Counted from the first letter of the stretch, positions 22,901-30,740 are shown. The stretch is DNA of 64,000 bases from Hippasteria phrygiana (GCA_037893225.1 JAZGUH010000331.1:1860001-1924000); one strand, 5' to 3'. The notes: a model not told the origin generated them from the letters alone. Program-made: numbers and translations.

Positions 22901-24228
22901 TGTCCCGTGGACAAACACAGGGCTGTTTCGTGTTTTTTTTATTGTGTTAGTTAGTCAAATGTTTGTACAATAATTAACGTTATTGGATGTGTGAAGGATT
23001 GGTTTAAAGAAAGAAATCGAGTACAAATGTTATGGGGAATAGTGTAGCGAATGCCCCTTTAAAATGACATCACGTGACATGTGATCACTTCATAACGATT
23101 TCGCGAGCAGAACTTGGGAAATTCCTAAGACGGTCTTAGCGATTTGGCCGTGGCGTGTGTGTGTGTAGCGAGAGGGCGCTGTCGGCCGGCCGTGCGCGCT
23201 ATACGTCGCACCGCTAAGGACGTCTTGGAACCAAGACTACAGTTCATGAAGCATGACGTTCCCAAAAATGTTGATTTTTGAGGTTTTTGTAATTTGACCT
23301 TGATGACGTCATCATGACTTCATTACATCTGTACACATTACCAACGCAGTTAATCTGCAGTTTGCGACGTCACTGGTCACATTTTTGAAAAGCCCATACC
23401 TACCAGAGACTAACATCGTTGAAAGCAAGTTCATATATTTTACCAATTTCAAATTATAAGGCACTTCCGGTTTCGACTGAAAGGAAGGGTCACGTGATTT
23501 TGCCGTAAACAGAAATTTCAGGTCTTTCACAGTTGATTTTATATTGATTTTATTTATTTGATACATGATGACGTCATCATGACATCATTACAATAAAGCT
23601 TGAGACCTATGTTTACCCTGCCATTTGAAGTAAAAATCTGGATTATATCTCTCACGGTTGATTTTTCAGCGATTTTTTTAAAGGTTTAAAGGTCTTTTCA
23701 TTGCCACTTCCGGTCTGATGACGTCATCAATGTGAGCCCTCGCACACATGTTGCCTGCTTGAAGGTCATCTTATATATCAATTATAAATTTAAGAAATAA
23801 AATGATTCACAATACCCCGAATTTGGCATGTGTATGAATAATTTGGGGCATAACTGTAAGTGTGTGAATGGCTATATGAACCAGAACAATGGTAAATGAT
23901 GTCATACGTCAGTACTCTATAGTGTTCAAGAAGGTAGGTTTATCTGAGTTGTGGATCATGGTATTTGTACTCTCCCTTACAAAAATCTCCCATGCAAAAC
24001 CCCATGGCGAATTGCATGGTGAATTGGACACCATGGGAATCCCATGGGAGGTTTTTGTAAGGGCTACCACAATTCCTGTGACCTTTGTGGAGAAAGTCCA
24101 TGTTTGCTGTTAATTCATTACAAATCAACTGAATTTTTACCATATCCTTTTATTGACAGACGGTTACTAGAGAACAGAGGATAGCACAACCAAAGGGAAA
24201 ACTACAGTCTGATTTCTGGAGATCATGA
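2612..24228 (+). CDS. GLE1: GLE1, mRNA export factor: C-terminal half in eight exons
   Basis: GLE1 acts at the cytoplasmic face of the nuclear pore. With inositol hexakisphosphate it activates the DEAD-box ATPase DDX19/Dbp5 to strip export proteins from mRNA, and it also has roles in translation. Eight exons (2612-2730, 3195-3407, 5892-6082, 13029-13158, 14310-14414, 15583-15665, 18024-18087, 24160-24228) join in frame at AG/GT splice sites and give about 323 residues, covering the end of the coiled coil and the whole GLE1 C-terminal domain. Family landmarks: [12 protein letters not shown] with [52 protein letters not shown] and the terminal SDFWRS before TGA. The usual length is about 700 residues, so the N-terminal half is missing from view. 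No frameshift or stop is seen, so the gene looks functional although its introns are packed with transposons. The family call is secure; splice sites are by eye. Confidence 0.93.
3195..3407 (+). CDS. GLE1: GLE1 exon b (start of GLE1 domain)
   Basis: Acceptor TACAG before 3195, donor GTG|GTACGT after 3407; 71 whole codons. It starts [20 protein letters not shown], a lysine-rich opening that matches the beginning of the GLE1 domain, and ends ARKIV. The open frame runs on past the donor, but the protein match stops there. Confidence 0.88.
3408..4429. other. Intron sequence, nothing recognised
   Basis: AT-rich intron sequence of GLE1 with no coding match, RNA gene or clear repeat. Confidence 0.5.
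4430..5107 (+). mobile_element. 3' fragment of a CR1/L2-type non-LTR retrotransposon
   Basis: The translated stretch [20 protein letters not shown] followed by VFKYLNKL is the signature of the region after the reverse transcriptase domain in CR1/L2/Jockey-type ORF2 proteins (the 'L.WLP..QR..FK....YK.LN' pattern). The frame breaks after about 4640; further related sequence continues in other frames to about 4780. An AT-rich 3' UTR ends in a GGGTAAATAAAAGG..GAATAATAA tail near 5107, typical of non-LTR 3' ends. It sits in a GLE1 intron and is a dead relic. Confidence 0.7.
5259..5825. mobile_element. TTAAAGGGACACATTGC-bounded non-autonomous element
   Basis: The left end TTAAAGGGACACATTGCC (5259 on) is mirrored by an imperfect inverted copy ending near 5825 (GGACAATGTGTGCCTTTA). 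The same ends bound the elements at 34014-34607 and 40337-40947. The interior has no open frame of note but several TGACGTCA palindromes (about 5286, 5415, 5438). Confidence 0.65.
5892..6082 (+). CDS. GLE1: GLE1 exon c
   Basis: Acceptor TTAAACAG before 5892, donor AA|GTAATG after 6082 (phase 2). Encodes [20 protein letters not shown] and [19 protein letters not shown], which line up without gaps with the conserved GLE1 helical repeat region. Confidence 0.93.
6365..6489. repeat. Foldback element (about 50-bp arms)
   Basis: The left arm (AGGTCGTGTCCGAATTACTT onward) is repeated in inverted orientation to 6489 with few mismatches around a short centre. No coding content. Foldback-type MITE inside a GLE1 intron. 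Confidence 0.85.
6559..6693. repeat. Foldback element, family shared with 43253-43388
   Basis: Near-perfect palindrome with arms from TAGCCTTTTAGAAGTATGGC to GGTTTACC around a short CACAAAA centre. The same sequence, diverged, occurs at 43253-43388, which shows a dispersed family. Confidence 0.88.
6758..6905. repeat. Dispersed repeat containing CCCTAGAGGGCGCT
   Basis: This stretch is similar, in inverted orientation, to 12278-12440 and 41764-41900 (shared TATGCATTATTCCCTAGAGG and TTTCCCAC...GCCCGCC...GCCATT). It is therefore a dispersed repeat of unknown class, with a CTCF-like core at about 6778-6791. Confidence 0.65.
6906..8150. other. Intron sequence with a 19-G tract; nothing else recognised
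   Basis: No supported coding sequence. An AACCGAAAYCGA-type simple repeat lies near 7387-7430 and a run of 19 G residues at 8081-8099, which might form a quadruplex. Open frames here show no family resemblance. Confidence 0.5.
8430..8890 (-). pseudogene. DIRS-type tyrosine recombinase, N-terminal remnant
   Basis: On the minus strand, downstream of the RT/RNase H remnant, lie the typical N-terminal pieces of a DIRS/Ngaro tyrosine recombinase: [18 protein letters not shown]...[15 protein letters not shown] (about 8776-8890), then in another frame [18 protein letters not shown] (about 8650-8710). The catalytic R...HxxR...Y region is not recognisable; several frameshifts and stops intervene. In the family this enzyme integrates the circular DNA intermediate instead of a DDE integrase. 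Confidence 0.7.
8900..10211 (-). pseudogene. DIRS-type reverse transcriptase/RNase H remnant
   Basis: The minus-strand translation shows the end of a DIRS reverse transcriptase ([16 protein letters not shown], then [20 protein letters not shown] and [11 protein letters not shown], about 9640-9890) and its RNase H domain ([14 protein letters not shown], then [10 protein letters not shown], about 9140-9500). The catalytic RT core with the YxDD box is absent; a deletion seems to join the gag side to the RT C-terminus near 9950-10070. Overlapping reading frames show frameshifts. Element orientation is minus: gag at 10.3-11.1 kb, RT/RH here, recombinase at lower coordinates. Confidence 0.78.
10212..11130 (-). 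pseudogene. DIRS-type gag remnant, copy 1
   Basis: A proline- and serine-rich minus-strand protein broken over two or three frames, with [19 protein letters not shown], a basic KKEKEQK stretch and [19 protein letters not shown]. The same blocks occur at 29580-30740 and 32821-33440, always beside the TTGCAGCCTGTGCGAAG array. Position upstream of RT/RNase H suggests the gag-like first gene of a DIRS element. No zinc knuckle is seen. Confidence 0.6.
11030..11520. repeat. Degenerate tandem array with TTGCAGCCTGTGCGAAG cores
   Basis: At least seven cores of the form CTTGCAGCCTGTGCGAAG recur at about 60-90 bp spacing, separated by related GAGTGAGC...TACGGC segments. The array abuts the 5' side of gag copy 1; relatives lie at 12130-12170, 33340-33435, 34855-34975, 38020-38240 and 41680-41760. 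I infer it is the 5' terminal or control region of the DIRS-like element. Confidence 0.7.
11521..12128 (-). mobile_element. Insertion in the array with an (ATT)n end, probably a non-LTR 3' fragment
   Basis: A TTATTATTATT run (11521-11548) followed by CGGCCAAAATACG reads on the minus strand as GGCC..AATAAATAATAATAA, the 3' tail of many CR1/L2-type elements or their SINEs. The surrounding TTGCAG array resumes at about 12130, so this segment interrupts it. No coding remnant is recognised. Confidence 0.45.
12278..12440. repeat. Dispersed repeat, copy of 41764-41900
   Basis: The blocks AACATGTCTTC, AGCGCGCT.AGAGAAAAGA, ATGGCGGG and CCCTCTAGGGAATAA..CAT occur in the same order at 41764-41900 and inverted at 6758-6905. 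It carries the CTCF-like core GCCCTCTAGGG at 12387-12397. Confidence 0.7.
12441..13028. other. Intron sequence, nothing recognised
   Basis: No repeat, RNA gene or coding match seen before the GLE1 exon at 13029. Confidence 0.5.
13029..13158 (+). CDS. GLE1: GLE1 exon d
   Basis: Acceptor TTGTACCAG, donor AAG|GTGAGT. Entered in phase 2 from exon c, it gives [19 protein letters not shown] then [18 protein letters not shown], the most conserved block of the GLE1 domain, and ends on a codon boundary. Confidence 0.94.
13490..14230. repeat. Three imperfect copies of a CTATTGTCC/TTTTTGGGAAGGA repeat
   Basis: Segments near 13500-13620, 13675-13800 and 14095-14228 share the order ATTGTCCT..TTTTACTTTTTGGGAAGGA...TACAC..TTTC...GTGGACCCTATTGTCC...TATTGTTAAAGGT. 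Intronic, with no coding meaning seen. Confidence 0.7.
14310..14414 (+). CDS. GLE1: GLE1 exon e
   Basis: Acceptor ATAATTTAG, donor GAG|GTAAGT; 35 whole codons. Encodes [11 protein letters not shown] and [12 protein letters not shown], both invariant-type blocks of the family. Confidence 0.95.
14415..15582. other. Intron sequence, nothing recognised
   Basis: AT-rich intron of GLE1. I see no exon, RNA gene or clear repeat. Confidence 0.5.
15583..15665 (+). CDS. GLE1: GLE1 exon f
   Basis: Acceptor CCTTGTAAAG, donor AA|GTAAGT (phase 2). Encodes [20 protein letters not shown] then LHRRYFP, matching the helix after FDFLE in GLE1. Confidence 0.93.
15666..17130. other. Intron sequence, nothing recognised
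   Basis: No supported feature. The reverse-strand open frames around 16370-16800 have no family resemblance. Confidence 0.5.
17131..17307. repeat. Two adjacent foldback elements
   Basis: The first palindrome is 17131-17188, with TTTTCCAACGATTTCCAG facing its inverse. The second is 17190-17307, from TAGCCTTTAGTCAAGG to CTTGACTAAAGGCTA, with inner arms GTGGCTACC/GGTAGCCAC around a GC-rich loop. Both are foldback MITE-like and lie in a GLE1 intron. Confidence 0.85.
17500..17594. repeat. Palindrome built from a tRNA-like 3' half
   Basis: Arms of about 45 bp run from ACTGGCAGGAGCGGGATTCG to its inverse at 17594. Read on the plus strand, the right arm (GAGGTCGCAGGTTCAATTCC, then CGCTCCTGCCA) has the B box, T-arm and acceptor 3' strand of a tRNA; the left arm is its reverse complement. 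There is no D-arm or anticodon arm, so it is not a tRNA gene. It may be a tRNA-derived foldback repeat. Confidence 0.8.
18024..18087 (+). CDS. GLE1: GLE1 exon g
   Basis: Acceptor CCATTTAG, donor GAG|GTGAGT. Completes the split lysine codon from exon f and encodes [25 protein letters not shown] sequence (21 residues after that lysine), matching the region just before the GLE1 C-terminus. Confidence 0.93.
18088..18789. other. Intron sequence, nothing recognised
   Basis: Only a weak AAGTCCAAG/GAGTCCAAG simple repeat near 18260-18310 is visible. Confidence 0.5.
18930..19390 (+). pseudogene. mariner transposase remnant
   Basis: Plus-strand frames give [20 protein letters not shown] followed by [11 protein letters not shown], the hallmark block around the first catalytic aspartate of mariner (DD34D) transposases. 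[14 protein letters not shown] and [10 protein letters not shown], from the C-terminal end, follow in other frames. The second and third catalytic aspartates are not found, in-frame stops occur (for example after EEIQ near 19276), and the N-terminal helix-turn-helix is absent. Confidence 0.85.
19428..20024. mobile_element. hAT-like non-autonomous element nested in the mariner
   Basis: The ends CAGTGTTGTAG (19428) and CTACAACACTG (to 20024) are perfect 11-bp inverted repeats. The flanks are an exact 8-bp direct repeat AGTCTCGG (19420-19427 and 20025-20032). Both properties fit the hAT superfamily. The subterminal parts are GGTCTC/GAGACC arrays (19439-19575 and 19920-20014). No transposase is encoded. 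A second end of the same family lies at 1008-1018. Confidence 0.88.
20056..20998. other. Intron sequence, nothing recognised
   Basis: No supported coding region, RNA gene or repeat. Confidence 0.5.
21001..23856. mobile_element. 2.86-kb Tc1-ended composite with internal repeats
   Basis: The inverted ends CAGTTATGCCCAAAATTATT (21001) and AATAATTTGGGGCATAACTG (to 23856) are of Tc1 type and are flanked by TA (20999-21000, 23857-23858). No transposase frame is found. The inside is made of repeated modules: a GGCACTTCCGGTTTGGACCG block at about 21483, 21943, 22531 and 23460; a TCAATCTGAGCCCTGGCACA block at about 21822, 22285 and, diverged, 23728; and a roughly 1.05-kb period (for example 21307 and 22356). 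A 130-bp end of the RecQ-carrying element is embedded at about 23115-23245. Confidence 0.8.
23974..24063. repeat. Foldback element with CCCATGG cores
   Basis: CCCTTACAAAAATCTCCCAT faces its inverse ending at 24063, with extra inner CCATGG palindromes. Sits just before the last GLE1 exon. Confidence 0.85.
24160..24228 (+). CDS. GLE1: GLE1 terminal exon and stop
   Basis: Acceptor TATTGACAG. Encodes [20 protein letters not shown] then RS and TGA at 24226-24228. The P-K-G ... S-x-F-W-R-S ending is characteristic of animal GLE1 isoform B-type C-termini, which bind the nucleoporin NUP42. No clear AATAAA signal follows in the next few hundred bases, so the 3' end is not placed. Confidence 0.94.
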   Translation, partial: TVTREQRIAQPKGKLQSDFWRS

Positions 24229-24955
24229 AAATCATCAGGAATTCAAGAAATACAGGCATAAACAACCATAAAATCCTGTGATGTAGATGAATGTTTTTGT
24301 AGATCTGTTTAATTAGCTATGATGCTGCCCTCTTGTAAATTTTATTACCAGCTGACACTCTCTCCCACCCTCTCTAAAACAGACCATTTTATCTTGAAAA
24401 TATGTTTTTGTTGTCAAATACACTCTCAAAAAGCAGTTTGATGAATAAGGTTACATGTAGCATATTTGCTGCTCAGAAAATCTTACACTTGCATCTCTTG
24501 GGTGTTGAAAACACTATCCCACATCACAAGTAACAAAATTTGTTTCACTTTAAAATCAATGCTTTCTAAAGTAATGTGCATCCTTGATACAAAATTGTTA
24601 TCCGCTGTCAAACTGATCTTGGTACTGGTCATCAGATACTTGAATTCATGTACATTGTAATCTGATCAGGCTGTTTTACCTGTTGCACTGAAAGAGGATT
24701 GAGTAGAGTAGCCTTTAATGCTGTATTAAGAGCATTGAAATGTCCAGCAAATAACAAAAGGATGTTTAAAATTTGGCTTTTTGCCTTAATGGAGCAAATG
24801 CATCTCACATTGTAAATTGCCAACCTTTTATAAGAAGATTCAGTTGGGCTTGTCAAAGGCAGACTGTATCTTTGATGGGTAGTTGAGTACTCTTAAACTG
24901 CTGAATAGTTACATGTAGCACACCTCTAGTCGATACTGTATTACTAGTAGTGCTT
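24229..24955. other. Probable GLE1 3' UTR and flank
   Basis: AT-rich, without coding features. An ATAAAA variant occurs near 24268 but I cannot place the polyadenylation site. Confidence 0.4.
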
Positions 24956-25300
24956 ATATATATATGGTGCTTTTATACAAATGTCTCAAAGTGCTTTACA
25001 ATTATTACCTCTGGTCATCAGGCCATAGGATCAGTTATGCAGTAGTTCGAGGTTAGCACAAGCTTGTTATCTACCCTCACAGGTTCCCATTTATATTCCT
25101 GGTGACGTGAAGCAACTGTAACAAAGTGTATGTGCCCCTGCCCCCCCCCCCCCCCCCCCCAAATAACAGTTTGTGGCTGTGACATCATCGGCAGTAGAAA
25201 CACTTCTTGCCACATCCCCTGATGTCCAAAGCTGTTTTTAGAACTATTTAACCCCTTGTGTCCGGCTGTGGCTGTTATTGATGGGGGCTGGTACGCCAAG
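24956..25300. repeat. Probable dispersed repeat with a C tract
   Basis: The sequence TATATATGGTGCTTTTATAC...TCTCAAAGTGCTTTACAA...GGTTCCCATTTAT resembles a short interspersed repeat I know from marine invertebrate genomes. It includes a C run at about 25139-25160. Class unknown; the assignment rests on memory. Confidence 0.4.
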
Positions 25301-27684
25301 AACGAGTGGCTGTGCAGTCAAGCGTAAATGCAAACAGTAGGCACCACACTGAATACAAAGGTCCTATTCGTCAAACTTCAAGTGGAGCACCCCCCCCCCC
25401 CCCCCCCCCCCCTTCGTGTAAATGAAAGCTTGTTTGAAAAAGCTCTATCTATTCATTACACTCCCATTCAAGAACAATATAGTTGAAACATGAATGGGTC
25501 GAGTGTGCACATATAGACGACAACCAGTCAGGTGGTCTTTTTCAAACCGCGGCTGTATGTGGCCGTCGTCCATATTTAAGAGGTTAGAGCAGTTTTATGC
25601 TTTGTCGGTGCATAACTTGATGAATACATATGAACTTCAAATTTTGCATGTGGATTGCTCTTGAAAATCTTCAGCAACTGAAAGGTCAAGGTCACAGTGG
25701 CTAAAATAGTTATTTATGGACCAAGCCAAGGATAAGAACCCATTGGTGTCATTAAATTAAACACTGGAATGTTTTACACTGTGAATGTTGAAAGCTTTTT
25801 AAATCAAATTTTGTCAAGTTTTGAAACGTACATATTTATATATGGCAAATTGATTATTGTCTGAGCTGATGCACAAACATGTGTTGGTCATCATTGTGAC
25901 AAAAAAAATACCTGTTGTATTTCTGTGCATGATGCATGCCCATGGTGAATCCCAGATGCATGTACATGATGAATCCCCGGGGCATACTTAGACTTGAATC
26001 AAGTCGGTAATTGGACGGTTTGATTAGTCCGCCTGGAGTATATAATACAGTGCATACCGCTTCAGTTGCGGGGACGGTACATGCATCCTCGATCCCTACA
26101 TGCGTATGCTTCCATTCAATTACTGTCAAAACTTCACGAATGGCGGGTGTATTAACACAACGTGCCGCGCTGGTAAATTATTATAACTGCGCCTGAAGAT
26201 AAAACATGACTGTCTGACGACTTGTCTTCAAGTCTAGGGCATACCAGAGTACAATGATACATTAGTGGGCCTACAATTTTTTTAATATTCTGATGCATTC
26301 TGGTATGGATAGTCTTTTTCTAAGTACGTACAAGTCAAAGTGGTCTTTTACATAGTGTTTTTCTGCCCCGCTTGCACTTTTGAACAGGGGAGGGGACATG
26401 CCCCATGCCCTTGGGACAGAGTCTTTATACATGAGTCTGCACATATGATTCATGTGCCATACACCAACACCACCACAGTCTTGGTGATAAAGCATTGTTG
26501 TAGCTGTTGTTTAAAATGATCACCACATTGTTACAGACCAAACTGGTGGCATCCGGTGCATTTATAACCACACTTGGATTCATGTAAAACACTCCATTTG
26601 TAGTCAAGTTTACTCTTCTTTCCCTTTGATACTCTATCTGCAGGAAGGAATCAATTTTTTATATTGAGTATGGATTTATGTATTTTTAAGTTTTGCCATT
26701 TTTTAGTGGAAAATACCTTGATCAATTGCAATAAATTCTTGAAATAAAATATGGAAAGGAACTGTACTTCTGATGACTGTTTGGCATGTTTCTGTAAGTA
26801 TATTTCATTTTGTTCCAACTGTTACATTTTACAATATACAGGCCAGTGTTGTTGTCCAGACTGGATAGTCCGAAAGCGAGAGCAAGACGGAGACCTGAGT
26901 GACTTCACTTTGTTCTTGGCAATGTACCTCACATAAGCGCATGTACCTCACTCCAAAATTGCAAGGAATCCAGGAACAGCCGAAATAGAGCTGAAAAACT
27001 AGGAACAGTAAGTCCAGCGACAGGCCAATATACAACTCTAATATACATTTTAAGTGAATCAAAAGCAACAGGTGAAAACGAACAAATAAAAACTGTACTT
27101 CGGGAATATCGCCAAAATGCAATCCCAACTTTTGCATACATAAATGAGCAAGCCCGATTTTTTTCCATTTTTTTTTTAATTTTTTTTTATTCAACCCACG
27201 AATTGCTGCAGACAACGATTATCGTGAACCCCAAAAACTTATGTCAATTGAAAACATCAAGACATGATCAAGGTGCCATTTGAAAGAGGAGATCTGGGTC
27301 TATCATAGGGAATATCCCTGGTTTTAATACTTGCCCTCCTTTAGTTATAATTAACATTAATATCTAGGTTTCGTGGTTTTTTTCCACCCTGTATATTTTG
27401 GTACAGTTCACTTTCAATTTCCTTGAGGTTCCTCCGGCATGGAAAGGCAAAATTATGAAAACAATTATACTGTGCCCGCTACTGGAGGGACGGCATCCAA
27501 CAATACGGACACGAGATGATGGTGGATGGCCCTTCATGTTTTATGTCGACATGCATCCTGCTTGGAGGTATCTGTAAAGGCTATTCAAAGCACCGCCACC
27601 TGAGCGCCCCCCCCCCCCCCCACTTCAAAATATTGTCAGCCCCCTCCCCAACCTCTTCCCCCCCCCCTCTCCCTCCCCCCATTT
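25301..27684. other. Intergenic, no supported gene
   Basis: A second C run lies at about 25389-25412 and C-rich tracts at about 27606-27680. Short open frames (for example 26829-27215 minus) have no recognisable family. Nothing else is supported. Confidence 0.5.
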
Positions 27685-27780
27685 GCGATGCGCTCCAGTG
27701 TTGGATTAACCATACCCTGTTTGAAGGTACCATTGAGATGGGAGGGGGTGGGATTTGGTCTCGTTGACGAGAAAACACAG
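27685..27780 (-). pseudogene. DIRS RT fragment next to the RecQ-carrying element
   Basis: GATGCGCTCCAGTGTTGG...CATACCCTGTTTGAAGGTA matches 9793-9840 (GATGCGCTCCAGTGTCGGGT...TACCCTGTTGGAGG), the DIRS RT remnant. It is a short relic of a second DIRS copy that continues past the intervening insertion (about 29890-30740). Confidence 0.6.
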
Positions 27781-27789
27781 GCCTTCGGC

Positions 27790-28743
27790 TAGTCTTGGTT
27801 CCAAGACGTTCTTAGCGGTGCGATGTATAGCGCGCACGGCCGGCCGACAGCGCCCTCTCGCTACACACACACGCGCCAAGGCCAAATCGCTGAGACCGTC
27901 TTGCTGCTCGCGAAATCGCGAGCAGAACTGTGTGGCATTTGCATGCGCGTGTGACGTAGCTGCATTATCGCATGTAATAGCCAACACTCACTAGTCTAGT
28001 TTCTGTACTCACGTCGGGTTTACGTGTACGTACGTATGAACGTGCAGCGCAGTACCAAGCCATTCGTTGTTTGTTGGAAAAAATGTCTGACCGCGTGTAC
28101 CAAGCGATCGATTTTACAGCAAAAAAAATGTGCTTTGGAAAGCTAAAAAGTCATCAGATCAGTGCCATTCATCAATTTGTACGTGGCCATTATTTGTTTG
28201 TTAATTTACCAACGGGATTTGGCAAGTAGAGTGTAATTTTTCAAGCTGCTCCATTGGTCTTAGATTTCTTGAACGAAGCATGGAGGTGTTTACTACCTCC
28301 ATGAACGAAGTAACCGAATGTAAACAGGAGAAAGCGCTAATTATTGTCGCCGTGCCATTGAAAGCTCTGGCCGTTGATCAGTTACATCGTGCTGAACATC
28401 TGGGACTGAAATTGGCAGAGATAACGTCTGATATTCCAGATCACATTTTTGGAACAATCCGAAGATTTCTCAATCCTGTTTGCCAGTCCAGAATCACTCT
28501 GCTCAGAACGTTAACTGACTAGTAAGTTATTACTTAAACATGAGTTTCCTCCAGTGCGCAAGCGCGATTATTCGTTTGACCCGCCTGTTAAATTATGCAT
28601 AAGCAGGTCGCGCGCGCTCCCTTGCGAAATACCCAAGACGTTCTTAGCGATTTGGCCTTGGCGTGTGTTTGTGTGTAGCTAGAGGGCGCTGCCGTGCGCG
28701 CTGTACGTCGCACCGCGCTAAGGACGTCTTGCAACCAAGACTA
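27790..28743 (+). mobile_element. TIR element carrying a RecQ-like helicase fragment, plus-orientation copy
   Basis: The ends TAGTCTTGGTTCCAAGACGT (27790 on) and its diverged inverse to 28743 continue as about 120-bp inverted repeats (CTTAGCG..GTGCGA...GCGCCCTCT...ACACGC..CAAGGCCAAATCGC). The flanks are an exact 9-bp direct repeat GCCTTCGGC (27781-27789, 28744-28752). The interior holds the helicase fragment. No transposase is recognised. The 9-bp duplication suggests a Mutator-like or related superfamily; that is inference. Confidence 0.82.
28083..28525 (+). pseudogene. RecQ-like helicase N-terminal fragment
   Basis: ATG at 28083 opens a frame with KSHQISAIHQFV (the motif 0 region), then a P-loop LPTGFGK that is followed directly by an in-frame TAG near 28228, then IFQAAPLVLDFLNE and, after a small insertion duplicating ATGGAGG/GAACGAAG sequence, VAVPLKALAVDQLHRAEHLGL (motif Ia region). 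It breaks off before the DEAD box. The same protein segment, better kept, is at 42455-42856. In the family RecQ is an ATP-dependent 3'-5' DNA helicase of superfamily 2; here only motifs 0 to Ia are present, so it cannot be an active helicase. Confidence 0.78.
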
Positions 28744-29578
28744 GCCTTCGGCAAGAGAGTGGGCACAGTCATCTCCGCCAGCCGGACCGCTGACAAAAGG
28801 CAGCAGTGGAGGCCTGTGGCTGGGCGGTGGCCCGCGTTTTCGAGGGAGGTCGAGCGGTGGTGCTAAAACCAGGGCTCGACGGCTGTAGAGGGGAACGACT
28901 AGTCAGCTGGGGCTCGAAACAGAACCGCTAGGGGGTAGACTAGGGGGTAGACTAGGGGGTGACCGATTTGGCCTTGGCGTGTGTTTGTGTGTAGCTAGAG
29001 GGCGCTGCCGTGCGCGCTGTACGTCGCACCGCGCTAAGGACGTCTTGCAACCAAGACTAGCCTTCGGCAAGAGAGTGGGCACAGTCATCTCCGCCAGCCG
29101 GACCGCTGACAAAAGGCAGCAGTGGAGGCCTGTGGCTGGGCGGTGGCCCGCGTTTTCGAGGGAGGTCGAGCGGTGGTGCTAAAACCAGGGCTCGACGGCT
29201 GTAGAGGGGAACGACTAGTCAGCTGGGGCTCGAAACAGAACCGCTAGAGGTAGCTAGGGGGTAGACTAGGGGGTGACCGATTTGGCCTTGGCGTGTGTTT
29301 GTGTGTAGCTAGAGGGCGCTGCCGTGCGCGCTGTACGTCGCACCGCGCTAAGGACGTCTTGCAACCAAGACTAGCCTTCGGCAAGAGAGTGGGCACAGTC
29401 ATCTCCGCCAGCCGGACCGCTGACAAAAGGCAGCAGTGGAGGCCTGTGGCTGGGCGGTGGCCCGCGTTTTCGAGGGAGGTCGAGCGGTGGTGCTAAAACC
29501 AGGGCTCGACGGCTGTAGAGGGGAACGACTAGTCAGCTGGGGCTCGAAACAGAACCGCTAGAGGTAGCTAGGGGGTGA
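28623..29578. repeat. Three tandem units (period about 314-316 bp) of an element end plus flanking DNA
   Basis: A unit made of the element's right end (GATTTGGCCTTGGCGTGTGT ... CCAAGACTA) followed by GCCTTCGGCAAGAGAGTGGG...CTCGAAACAGAACCGCTAG is repeated three times, almost identically (starts near 28648, 28964 and 29278). The last unit ends near 29578 without a further element end. The short open frames in each unit are by-products of the repeat. A single such unit, inverted, sits inside the element at 41912-43163. Confidence 0.92.
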
Positions 29579-29579
29579 C

Positions 29580-30740
29580 CAAGGGCACCCCGGGATGCAG
29601 CCATGGGAGGTCCCCGTCGGGATTGGGAAGGCTATTTAGGGAGAGCTTTCACCAAATTGATCTTCTCCGTAGCCACTATACAGTCAGCTTCTGCCTGCAT
29701 GTGGCTCTGAAATTGGCCACCAAAGAGGTCTCACCCTTGGAAAGGGTCTCTAGATGCTTACGAGCTCCGTCGGAGGGCAGAAAAATAGCATCCAGAATTG
29801 CTGCCTGTCGTGCCTCAATGCTGTGACGGCAAAACCGGGTAAGTTCATTAAGAACTGCTCGAAGTTAGTGGTTGAGGCAGCGAAAAGCGGAGCCGAGCAT
29901 ATCAACTGGAATGGTGGAATCGGATTAACACCCTTGCAGCAGTATAGGAAAACGCCATGTGGGAAATACGCAAGCGAGCTGAGCTGTCAATGTGCTGAAG
30001 CAACTGTTGTTGCGGTTGCAGGGGGAATCCGAAAAGAGGGACACAGTCGAGGCCAGGTGATCGGAGTCAGCAGCAAGTTTGTCATGCACATCGTCTGTGA
30101 CGGTAGGCATGGTAAGTACTGGGTCGTCTCGTCTGCCGAGGAGTGCAGACTTGGGCGACGGGGAGGACAATGCAGTTTAGGTTGGTCGAACACGGATTGG
30201 ATTTGCTGGGAACAAACCCGATCAAAGAGAACCACCGGTATGGGATCAGGGGCGACTAGCACGTCAGCGGCTGTGAGGCGTTTGAATTACCACAGCTGTG
30301 TAGTAGGTGCTGGGGTCGTAGGTTCTGGAAACCCCAATATGTGAGCCATGTCCTGTAGTACCAAGTGATAAAGCGTGGACAAGAAGGCTGGCATTATCAA
30401 GTCCTCTTGCTCGCTATCACGAGGAGACGGGAATGAAGGACCATCCTGTGCTCGGAAAGGGAGTTCAGAAAGCAATTCCGGGGGAGGAGTGTCGAGAACT
30501 AGGGGCAAACACCAAGACAACTGGCAAATCTGATGGCCGGAAAACTGTATAGAGGGGTCCGGAGCCGCCATGGGCTGAGGGGGTGGGTCTGGGTCAGCTG
30601 GGTTGGCTTGCTTGGAGAAGGCTGACAGGGTTTCGGACAGGTTCTGAATTGCCTGTAGCAAAGCGTTCTCCTGTGATTTATGCTGTTTACGGCTGTCTGT
30701 AGAGCTGTAGACAGAATGGACATCTTTCGTTTCTTCTTCT
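29580..30740 (-). pseudogene. DIRS-type gag remnant, copy 2
   Basis: Minus-strand frames repeat the blocks of copy 1: [36 protein letters not shown], and FDQPKLHCPPRRPSLHSSAD with ETTQYLP. In one place the open stretch is longer than in copy 1 (30287-30661). Frameshifts separate the pieces. It probably belongs to the same decayed DIRS element as 27685-27780, now split by the RecQ-carrying element and its tandem units. Confidence 0.6.

Noticed and set aside
26829..27215. 128-residue minus-strand open frame as a gene
   Set aside because: Low-complexity lysine start and hydrophobic run; no family pattern and no splice context.
28663..29496. Three identical 67-residue open frames in tandem, and an inverted fourth at 42103-42306
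   Set aside because: They follow from the tandem copying of an element end and flank. No start context, domain or codon signal supports a protein.
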